Shown here: positions 1 to 5,115 of the stretch, piece after piece
How the letters are laid out: every line of letters starts with the position of its first letter
Position numbering within the stretch: the first letter of the stretch is position 1
Source: JALQTD01 sp036825655
GTDB lineage: Bacteria > Bacteroidota > Bacteroidia > Flavobacteriales_D > Sanyastnellaceae
Reading direction: 5' to 3'
Assembly (NCBI GenBank): GCA_036825655.1
Contig: DAISXU010000154.1
Location: forward strand, 1-5,115
Length of the DNA: 5,115 nucleotides
Notes under the pieces: generated by a model
Databases searched by the model: none
What the model was told of the DNA's origin: nothing
Seen by the model: only the letters and a program-made list of their open reading frames with translations
Made by a program: the position numbers and the translations under genes

Positions 1-107
1 TTCTGGAATTTATTCACTTTCACGTGTTAGTTGTTTGCGAGCAATGCAACGCTGAGATCAGATCAGTTCTACCAACGTCAATTTGGACCTTAGTCTAGTA
101 AACCACC

Positions 108-1325
108 ATGGCGAGCATCACGCCTCTTCACTCTAAAAATCGGGAAGCCCGGATTAAGTCGAACAGAGCAGTCCCGCTCCGACGTATCGTTCAACCTTTT
201 CCGGTCGAACCGAGTGGTTTTCCGGACGAAGAGCCCATCCCAGTGACTCGCCCATTCCTCCCGCCCTCGGTTTTATACAAACAGTACATTCAAGGAACTT
301 TCGATCGAAATTGGTTGACCAATGATGGTGAATTGGTTCAGGAGCTTCAGATGAAGTTGGAAAACCGCCTTGAAGTGCCAGAATTACTCTACGTCAGCAA
401 TGGAACCATCGCTTTGCAATTGGCGATTAAAGCACTCCAATTAACTGGCGAAGTCATTACCACCCCTTTCACCTTCATTGCCACTGCAAGCAGCTTGGCT
501 TGGGAAGGGTGTAAGCCGGTTTTTGTGGACATCGAAAAGGAAAATTTCAACCTCGACCCCGATGCCATTGAAGCAGCCATCACTCCTGAAACCACTGGAA
601 TCGTGGCAACCCACTGTTTTGGTTGGCCTTGCCGAGTGGATGCCATTTCGAATATCGCCAAAAAGCACGGACTGAAGGTAATTTATGATGGCGCCCATGC
701 GTTCGGCACTTCATTTCATGGTGAGTCCATTTTCAAGTTTGGCGATTTAACGACCTGCAGCTTCCATGCTACCAAATTGTACCACACCGTAGAAGGGGGA
801 AGCATCAGCGGTTCTGATCCTGAGGTGATGCAGAACCTCAGGTGGATGCGCAACTTTGGCCATTTGGATCATGAGCGATTTGCCACCGTCGGCATCAATG
901 CGAAAAACAGCGAAGTTCATGCAGCCATGGGCTTATCGAACTTTTCTTACATAGACGACATCTTAACGCGACGTCGAGGTCAAGCTCGTGCCTACGCAGC
1001 CTTTTTGAAAGGCGCAGATTTGATGCACCTGAATCCAGAAAACAAGGATTGGAATTGCTCTTACTTTCCCATTGTTTTGCGTTCAGAACGCGAGTGCCTG
1101 GCACTCATTGAGGAACTCAAATCGTACAACATTCAACCCCGTCGCTATTTCTATCCCTCACTCAACAAGGTCAACAATTGGAGCACAGCATCGTGCCCCA
1201 ACGCTGAAGAAATAGCATCTCGTGTCCTGTGCTTGCCGATGTACTACGATTTGAAATTGCGCGATGTACAGCGCATAGCGGACATCATTCGTTCATTCTC
1301 CAAGGGCTATTCTGACGCTCCTTGA
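108..1325 (+). CDS. DegT/DnrJ/EryC1/StrS-family PLP-dependent sugar-nucleotide aminotransferase
   Basis: This is a 405-residue, cytosolic, PLP-dependent enzyme of aminotransferase fold type I. Members of this family usually transfer an amino group from glutamate to a keto group on a nucleotide-activated sugar, giving amino-deoxy sugars for O-antigen, capsule or glycoprotein glycans. Seen in the sequence: the phosphate-binding SNGT near residues 97-100, the TTPFTFIATASS segment at 118-129, the cofactor-contacting Asp194 in YDGAHAFG, and the Schiff-base Lys223 in SFHATKLYHTVEGG. The family-typical GINAKNSEVHAAMGL lies at 262-276, and RRYFYPSL at 345-352. The fold normally begins around IPVTRPFLPP (residues 44-53), so about 44 basic, proline-containing residues precede it. 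The ATG at 108 follows in-frame stops at 96 and 99 and is the only upstream ATG in frame; GTG at 243 would give a family-length protein. No Shine-Dalgarno sequence is visible. The gene converges on the MBL-fold gene with 15 bp between stops. The sugar and the amination position (C3 or C4) cannot be read from the sequence. The family call is firm; the start is less so. Confidence 0.93.
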   Translation: MASITPLHSKNREARIKSNRAVPLRRIVQPFPVEPSGFPDEEPIPVTRPFLPPSVLYKQYIQGTFDRNWLTNDGELVQELQMKLENRLEVPELLYVSNGTIALQLAIKALQLTGEVITTPFTFIATASSLAWEGCKPVFVDIEKENFNLDPDAIEAAITPETTGIVATHCFGWPCRVDAISNIAKKHGLKVIYDGAHAFGTSFHGESIFKFGDLTTCSFHATKLYHTVEGGSISGSDPEVMQNLRWMRNFGHLDHERFATVGINAKNSEVHAAMGLSNFSYIDDILTRRRGQARAYAAFLKGADLMHLNPENKDWNCSYFPIVLRSERECLALIEELKSYNIQPRRYFYPSLNKVNNWSTASCPNAEEIASRVLCLPMYYDLKLRDVQRIADIIRSFSKGYSDAP

Positions 1326-1340
1326 ACGTAAAGGTCCTTC

Positions 1341-2312
1341 CTAGAGCAGAAACACCTGGCCTTCGCGAGCGATTTTAAAGCCTTTTGCCTCGACAGCTTG
1401 CGAAGCTGGACTGTCATTTGAATGCAACGGATTCGTGTGGTTCAAGTGAATGAAGTAAACTTTACCGCGATCTTCAAGCGACAACGCTTCCAAAGCCAGC
1501 ATCGTTTCGACCACAAACGGGTGGGGAATTTCAGACATGTCCCTGTGATTTACCTCTGCCGCGTCATAAAAAGTGGCGTCAAGGAAGGCGTAATCTGCCC
1601 GCGATAACTCTTCGACCAAGGAGTGTTCCCAAGTGTCCCATTTGTCGATGTCCGGAATGAACAGGGCACTCCGAGAAGGGCCTTCCACCCAAAATCCCAC
1701 TGTTTCGCTGAATTCATCGCGATGAGGCACCCGGATAGGGGTTACAATGACCTCGCCTTCAAAAAGCAAAACAGGCACGTCATCCGCGAGCGGAAGCACT
1801 TCGATGTTTCCCAAATCCACCAATTGACTCCATGGACCATTGCTGGTGAGAAATTTGGCCATTCGAGGCATTGCGCCAACCTGTACGTGTCGAGCTCCCA
1901 AAGCCTCGCGACCGAGGTGCATCAACCCGGTGTAATGGCCCATGTGCGCGTGCGTAAGAAAGATGTGGGAGGGCTGCGAAACCCCAGAGTGGTCTGCCAG
2001 GCTAGCCCATTGGCTCGGTAAATCAGGTGTCGCCTCAAATAGCGCTGTTTTTGTCGAGTTCGAGTTCACAAGGCCAAGCGACACAACCCTTCCTTCCGAA
2101 CGAGGTCGCAAAAACAGATTCCGACAGCATGGACGACCACACCCGATGTGTGGCATTCCCCCGTCTTGGACGTTGCCAAGCACAATGAGCTCTACCGACC
2201 CTGAATCAGTTTGCGGGTCCAGCTTTTGGCCTTGCAGAAGAAACACGAACCCCAACATGCTGAGCAACAATAAGGAGCGTTGCGACCAGGAACTGCGTTG
2301 CATCTGTAACAT
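1341..2312 (-). CDS. exported PqqB-like metallo-beta-lactamase-fold protein
   Basis: Read from ATG at 2312 this is a 323-residue MBL-fold hydrolase of the PqqB-like (Lactamase_B_2) type; the reaction is unknown. The N-terminus has a basic stretch (to Arg12) and then the hydrophobic SLLLLSMLGFVFLLQG, indicating export or an N-terminal anchor, so it probably acts in the periplasm or at the membrane. Next comes VLGNVQDGGMPHIGCGRPCC (residues about 44-63), the GG-and-cysteine segment seen in PqqB-like proteins. The metal-site motif THAHMGHYTGL has His121, His123 and His126, but Gly125 replaces the usual Asp of HxHxDH. Further candidate ligands are His197 (VPHRDE), Asp221 (FIPDIDKW) and His289/His292 (FIHLNHTNP). 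RDMSEIPHPFV near 257-267 is also typical of this subfamily. The frame is open upstream to 2450, but that stretch lies over the membrane-protein gene and reads poorly. ATG 2312 sits five bases after that gene's stop; ATG 2303 is a close alternative. No other pqq genes are nearby, so a PQQ-biosynthesis role is not supported. Confidence 0.88.
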   Translation of the reverse strand: MLQMQRSSWSQRSLLLLSMLGFVFLLQGQKLDPQTDSGSVELIVLGNVQDGGMPHIGCGRPCCRNLFLRPRSEGRVVSLGLVNSNSTKTALFEATPDLPSQWASLADHSGVSQPSHIFLTHAHMGHYTGLMHLGREALGARHVQVGAMPRMAKFLTSNGPWSQLVDLGNIEVLPLADDVPVLLFEGEVIVTPIRVPHRDEFSETVGFWVEGPSRSALFIPDIDKWDTWEHSLVEELSRADYAFLDATFYDAAEVNHRDMSEIPHPFVVETMLALEALSLEDRGKVYFIHLNHTNPLHSNDSPASQAVEAKGFKIAREGQVFLL

Positions 2313-2317
2313 GGATG

Positions 2318-2617
2318 TCAATTCTGAGGGTAACGCAGGCAGGCAATGATGTCGTGCAAGACCATTGCGGCCACGGCAACAACAATCAACCCAGCAATGG
2401 GTAAGCAAACTGCCAACGTTCCAATGGAAAGCCAAGGTAGAACACCCCAAGGGCTATTGCCCTCATTCTGCGGAATTCCTGTTCGCGACTCCTCTAAATG
2501 CATCATTGCGAGGCCTAAGATCAAAGGGCTGAAGGCAACCACTGCTAGCACCAACAAAACAAGGAGAATCCATAGGAAACGCACAGGTTTGGAAAGGAGG
2601 ATCGCTTGCTTGAACAT
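2318..2617 (-). CDS. small two-helix integral membrane protein, function unknown
   Basis: This is a 99-residue protein that I do not recognise as a named family. Two strongly hydrophobic segments are evident, about residues 13-38 (FLWILLVLLVLAVVAFSPLI and onward) and 60-88 (PWLSIGTLAVCLPIAGLIVV and onward). They are joined by a polar, acidic loop (HLEESRTGIPQNEGNSPWG). Lys3, Lys10 and Arg13 before the first helix and Arg95 after the second suggest both termini are cytoplasmic, with the loop in the periplasm. The ATG at 2617 is preferred; an in-frame TTG at 2626 would add three residues. The stop TGA (2320-2318) is five bases upstream of the ATG of the MBL-fold gene, so the two are almost certainly cotranscribed and perhaps translationally coupled. 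A plausible role is to support or anchor the exported MBL protein, but that is inference from position only. An antisense reading frame covers most of this gene; the membrane-protein reading is preferred for its hydrophobic pattern and operon fit. Confidence 0.75.
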   Translation of the reverse strand: MFKQAILLSKPVRFLWILLVLLVLAVVAFSPLILGLAMMHLEESRTGIPQNEGNSPWGVLPWLSIGTLAVCLPIAGLIVVAVAAMVLHDIIACLRYPQN

Positions 2618-2696
2618 CTGAAGCAAGGTAGCACAAAGCGCCAGTTGACGCTTCCATCAACATCCATTGCTCACGCGCCTTATATTTGAATTGAAG
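2618..2696. promoter_or_regulatory. divergent intergenic region between the minus-strand pair and the surface-protein gene
   Basis: These 79 bases separate two divergent start codons and must hold the promoters of both units if neither is read through from elsewhere. On the plus strand TATATTTG (2681-2688) matches the Bacteroidota -7 consensus TAnnTTTG exactly, but no TTTG or TTG lies at the usual distance upstream (TTG at 2667 is too near, TTG at 2645 too far). On the minus strand the closest match is TACCTTGC just before the membrane-protein ATG, which is imperfect. A short inverted pair, GTTGA (2644-2648) and TCAAC (2657-2661), lies between them. The regional call follows from gene orientation; the individual elements are tentative. 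Confidence 0.5.
2681..2688 (+). promoter_or_regulatory. candidate Bacteroidota -7 promoter element (TAnnTTTG)
   Basis: TATATTTG matches the TAnnTTTG -7 motif described for Bacteroidota housekeeping promoters. It ends eight bases before the ATG at 2697, so a transcript started from it would have almost no leader. The -33 partner is missing at normal spacing. A chance match in this AT-rich stretch is quite possible. Confidence 0.3.
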
Positions 2697-2804
2697 ATGT
2701 TCCTTGTCGAAAAACCAAATATTCTAGATCAAGAGAAGGTTCCCCTCAATGCCTGGGGCTGGGCCCTTGTTTTCGCATGGCTGTTGCCCGCTGTACTTCA
2801 GGCA
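2697..2804 (+). other. signal peptide coding segment of the surface protein
   Basis: The first 36 residues from ATG 2697 comprise a polar n-region with Lys6 and Lys14, a hydrophobic run from about Trp20, and VLQA before the predicted mature start QLDTLHF. An Ala-Gln junction is common at the mature start of Bacteroidota secreted proteins. The n-region is longer than usual, so a later non-ATG start cannot be excluded. Confidence 0.7.
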
Positions 2805-5078
2805 CAGTTGGACACCTTGCACTTCCTCCCTCCCCTGCATTCCCGAAATACGGGCCACATTGAGGACCATTATTTGTACTTATCGACGCCCGAAATTATC
2901 GATGTCACCGTAGAGGTTAACGTGGGCGGCGGCACTCCGTTTCCTGGTTCTCCATTCACCATTTCAAATGGCTCACCTTTGATTTTAGAAATTGGGAATG
3001 GCCAATTGAACGGGAGTCCTTTGATGGTAGCCCAATACGAGCTCAACGAAGTGTTGACGGAGCGAGGATTGGTGGTGCATGCATCCGCCCCGGTCTACGC
3101 CAATGCCCGGTACCGCAGCTATGTCCAGGCCGAAGCGCTAACGGCTAAGGGGACCAAGGCCTTGGGAACGGAATTTCGCTTTGTAGGCATGCCTAACGGT
3201 TCTGAACAAGACATTCGGTCCTTTGTCATCGGAGTCATGGCAGCAGATGATGGCACCTCGGTAGAAATTACAGAATTTGACCCCAACATCGAGTTTGCGG
3301 GTGCCCCCAACGTAACGGTGGATTCCTGGGCATTTGAATTGGACGCAGGAGAGAGCTTCGTGCTTTCAGGATACGCCAACAGCACAGCCAACCTCGCCGG
3401 CTTTGTGGGGGCTTTGATTGAGAGTACAGGGCCGATTGCTGTAAGCACTGGAAATTGGTGCGGTGCTCTTCAAATCCCACAAGACCAAGACATTGCAATT
3501 GACCAAATCGTTCCTTTTGATTACCTCGGGCTGGATCATGTCTTTGTTGAAGGCAATGGGCTTCCAGAACAAGAACGAGGGTTGGTCGTCGCGGTTGCAG
3601 ATGGAACGGAGGTTTGGCTCAACGATGACGCCTCACCAGCAATTACTTTGCAAGCCGGTGAATGGTTTTTGATACCTAACAGCGCTCTTACCGGGACCCT
3701 CCACCGCAACATTTATGTTCACACCTCCGAGCCGGCTTACGTCTGTCAATTTCTGGCCGGCAGCCCTCAGCTCGCGACCCCTGGAATGAACTTCATTCCT
3801 TCTTTGAGCTGTGGAATGCCACATGAAGTCAATGAAATTCCTTCCATCGAGCTCATTGGAAACCAAACGTATGACGGTTGTTTGTTCATCATCACCGAAG
3901 CTGGAGCTGAGCTGCTCATCAACGGCGTTTTACAAAGTGGAAGTGAACCTGTCATAGGCCAGGAAATCTGGGAAACGTACAAAATCGAGGGCTTGACAGG
4001 CAACGTCAGCGTAGCGTCTTCGGGCCCAGTCGCTGTCGGGATGTTTGGTCAAAGTGGAAGTGCAGGTTGGGCAGGTTATTACAGCGGTTTTTCCTTGGAC
4101 ATCAGCGCGGAATTTGACCTTACCGAGTCCATCTGTCCTGGAGATTCCGGTTGGGTGGCCTTTACCGGCAATGCGCTGGGCGGCGCAACATTGAATTGGG
4201 ATTTTGATGGGCTTGCTGTTGAAGGAACTGGCGACGAAATCGTCATCTTGCCTTCGGAACCGGGAACGTACTCCATTTCTCTGGTGGTGCAAGGGGACGG
4301 ATGCTCGGATTTTGAAGCACATGATGTGACGTTTCAACCAACGATTGTCTCCAGTTCAGAAGCCATAGCGTGTGATGAATGGCTCTGGGAAGGACAAACA
4401 CTTACCTCTTCTGGCATTTATTCAGAGATCTATTCAAGCGCAATCACTGGATGCGACAGTTTGGTTGAACTCGCGTTGACTGTCATTCCCTCTCCCAATC
4501 CGTTGCTCACGAGTGGAGGATTGGACTCCACGATTTATTGCGCCACATCCTCTTCGGTTGTTTTGGGACTAGCAACCACCGATGACTACGAATATGAATG
4601 GAGTTTTCTTGCACCGGGAAGCCTTGAATGGCTGGGATTATTGGACTCCATCGGTATGGCAAGTTACATCGGCCCGGGCCTGTATGAAGTCTATGCGCAC
4701 TCCGGTGCGCCATGCTTCCACGAGGCGGTCATGTCCATCACGGTGGAAGAAGGAGCGTGCAATTTGATCATTCCCAACGTTTTTTCTCCTAACCAAGACG
4801 GAAGGAACGACCGCTTTTATGTTGCGGGCCTCGAACCATTTGAGGGCGCACGCATTGAGATTTTCAACCGCTGGGGAGAGTTGATGTTCAGCCATTCGGA
4901 TTTTGGAAAGAGTGCAGGGTGGGATCCCGGAAACAGCGCGTCTGAAGGTGTTTATTACTTCACGCTCACCGTTCCCATGCTCGAAAGTGGTGCACTGGTG
5001 GAAGACATCCAAGGGATTGAAACCCACCAGCCGCCTGCCGATCTAGTCCGGCATGGTGCTTTTCAGCTCGTTCGCTGA
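2697..5078 (+). CDS. secreted IgGFc-binding-like surface protein with gliding-motility-type C-terminal sorting domain
   Basis: This 793-residue protein is probably exported by Sec and then carried over the outer membrane by the type IX secretion system to the cell surface or medium, where such proteins act as adhesins or matrix proteins. From ATG 2697 there is a long n-region, a hydrophobic core WGWALVFAWLLPAVLQAQ and probable cleavage after Ala36. Residues about 50-470 resemble the IgGFc-binding N-terminal domain, with cues such as DHYLYLSTPE, AKGTKALGTEFRFVG and DQIVPFDYLGLDHVFV; the region contains four spaced copies of a motif like SSGPVAVGMF. About 471-547 is PKD-like (NWDFDG, EPGTYSISLVV). 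About 548-599 is one Cys repeat (ACDEWLWEG ... GCDSLVELALTV), and 600-687 is Ig-like. Residues 689-793 form the CHU_C/TIGR04131-type domain (IPNVFSPNQDGRNDRFYV, IEIFNRWGELMF, GVYYFTLTV) ending in a basic AFQLVR. A TTG start at 2667 would add ten residues but lengthens an already long n-region. The gene looks intact. Its ligand is unknown, and the IgG-binding name should not be taken literally. Confidence 0.92.
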   Translation: MFLVEKPNILDQEKVPLNAWGWALVFAWLLPAVLQAQLDTLHFLPPLHSRNTGHIEDHYLYLSTPEIIDVTVEVNVGGGTPFPGSPFTISNGSPLILEIGNGQLNGSPLMVAQYELNEVLTERGLVVHASAPVYANARYRSYVQAEALTAKGTKALGTEFRFVGMPNGSEQDIRSFVIGVMAADDGTSVEITEFDPNIEFAGAPNVTVDSWAFELDAGESFVLSGYANSTANLAGFVGALIESTGPIAVSTGNWCGALQIPQDQDIAIDQIVPFDYLGLDHVFVEGNGLPEQERGLVVAVADGTEVWLNDDASPAITLQAGEWFLIPNSALTGTLHRNIYVHTSEPAYVCQFLAGSPQLATPGMNFIPSLSCGMPHEVNEIPSIELIGNQTYDGCLFIITEAGAELLINGVLQSGSEPVIGQEIWETYKIEGLTGNVSVASSGPVAVGMFGQSGSAGWAGYYSGFSLDISAEFDLTESICPGDSGWVAFTGNALGGATLNWDFDGLAVEGTGDEIVILPSEPGTYSISLVVQGDGCSDFEAHDVTFQPTIVSSSEAIACDEWLWEGQTLTSSGIYSEIYSSAITGCDSLVELALTVIPSPNPLLTSGGLDSTIYCATSSSVVLGLATTDDYEYEWSFLAPGSLEWLGLLDSIGMASYIGPGLYEVYAHSGAPCFHEAVMSITVEEGACNLIIPNVFSPNQDGRNDRFYVAGLEPFEGARIEIFNRWGELMFSHSDFGKSAGWDPGNSASEGVYYFTLTVPMLESGALVEDIQGIETHQPPADLVRHGAFQLVR
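4761..5075 (+). other. gliding-motility-associated C-terminal (type IX secretion sorting) domain coding segment
   Basis: The final 105 codons encode the conserved CHU_C-type domain: IPNVFSPNQDGRNDRFYV, then a beta-strand block IEIFNRWGELMF, then GWDPGNSASEGVYYFTL. Domains of this type act as recognition signals for the type IX secretion machinery. Between the YYFTLTV strand and the closing HGAFQLVR strand lies a polar loop of about 26 residues, which seems somewhat longer than typical. The machinery itself is not encoded in this window. Confidence 0.85.
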
Positions 5079-5115
5079 ATTCAAATGATCTTCCATCCAT
5101 TGGCTGCCTCTGGAG

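Noticed and set aside
1..107. Promoter or end of an upstream gene in the leader.
   Set aside because: TAGTTGTTTG near 28-37 has the wrong internal spacing for TAnnTTTG. Short open tails run in from the left edge in two frames (one to a stop near 54, one to 98), but neither carries enough sequence to judge.
99..112. Eukaryotic Kozak-like context (CCACCATGG) at the aminotransferase start.
   Set aside because: All neighbouring genes are bacterial in type and intron-free, so the match is coincidental.
1326..1340. Possible bidirectional terminator between the convergent aminotransferase and MBL genes (AAGG-T-CCTT).
   Set aside because: The arms are only four bases with a one-base centre, cannot form a stable hairpin, and lack a T-run on either side.
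1341..2312. Calling the MBL-fold gene pqqB and inferring PQQ biosynthesis.
   Set aside because: It is exported, has no pqqA/C/D/E neighbours, and belongs to a broader PqqB-like group, so the symbol would over-claim.
1623..2349. Plus-strand frames of about 130 codons (1623-2021 and 1942-2349) opposite the MBL-fold gene.
   Set aside because: They overlap each other and a well-supported conserved gene, and their translations show no family motifs.
2313..2450. Upstream extension of the MBL-fold gene to an apparent start at 2450 (369 residues).
   Set aside because: The extra 46 residues overlap the small membrane-protein gene, are rich in Cys/His/Trp without family resemblance, and would place the export signal internally. 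ATG 2312 gives a normal signal sequence and tight operon spacing.
2346..2621. Plus-strand open frame of 91 codons antisense to the small membrane protein.
   Set aside because: It reads as a Thr/Lys/Arg-rich sequence without recognisable domains, as expected opposite a Leu/Val-rich membrane gene, whereas the minus-strand frame has two clear membrane helices and a coupled downstream gene.
3930..4337. Minus-strand frame of 135 codons, and another of 129 codons at 4638-5027, inside the surface-protein gene.
   Set aside because: Both lie opposite recognisable PKD-like and C-terminal sorting domains and have no motif support of their own.
5043..5115. Possible neighbouring gene at the right edge: minus-strand tails ending at 5081 (PEAANGWKII) or 5043 (WMEDHLNSANELKSTMPD), or a plus-strand start at 5086 (MIFHPLAASG).
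   Set aside because: Three mutually exclusive readings are open over a few dozen bases. The longest lies in codon register opposite the surface-protein gene, where stops are naturally rare. More downstream sequence would decide; none is supportable here.

Overview
This window most likely comes from a member of the Bacteroidota. The strongest evidence is the large right-hand gene. It combines a signal peptide, an IgGFc-binding-like N-terminal region and a C-terminal gliding-motility-associated (CHU_C / type IX secretion) sorting domain, an architecture characteristic of that phylum. None of the four genes has a convincing Shine-Dalgarno sequence, which also fits. Base composition looks roughly balanced, so a marine Flavobacteriia- or Saprospiria-like lineage is possible, but the sequence does not settle the order or genus.

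Layout, left to right. Positions 1-107 are a short leader with no confident gene. Positions 108-1325 (+) encode a PLP-dependent DegT/DnrJ/EryC1/StrS-family sugar-nucleotide aminotransferase with an extra N-terminal segment of about 44 residues. It converges, with a 15-bp gap, on a two-gene minus-strand unit. In transcription order that unit is a small protein with two membrane segments (2617-2318), then, five bases after its stop codon, a PqqB-like metallo-beta-lactamase-fold protein with an N-terminal export signal (2312-1341). A divergent intergenic region (2618-2696) separates this pair from the plus-strand gene at 2697-5078, a 793-residue secreted surface protein. That protein has an IgGFc-binding-like region, a PKD-like domain, one degenerate cysteine-pair repeat, an Ig-like segment and the sorting domain. 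The last 37 bases hold nothing that can be assigned.

How the genes relate. The aminotransferase probably makes an amino-sugar precursor for surface polysaccharide or glycoprotein. The large protein is a predicted surface adhesin-type cargo. The minus-strand pair looks envelope-associated. All of them could act at or for the cell envelope, but nothing in the window proves they share a pathway; the orientations (convergent, then divergent) indicate three separate transcription units. I see no tRNA, rRNA, CRISPR array, insertion sequence, phage gene or defence system. The less ordinary signals are the four-fold internal repeat in the IgGFc-like region, the exported PqqB-like protein coupled to a small membrane protein, and the aminotransferase N-terminal extension.
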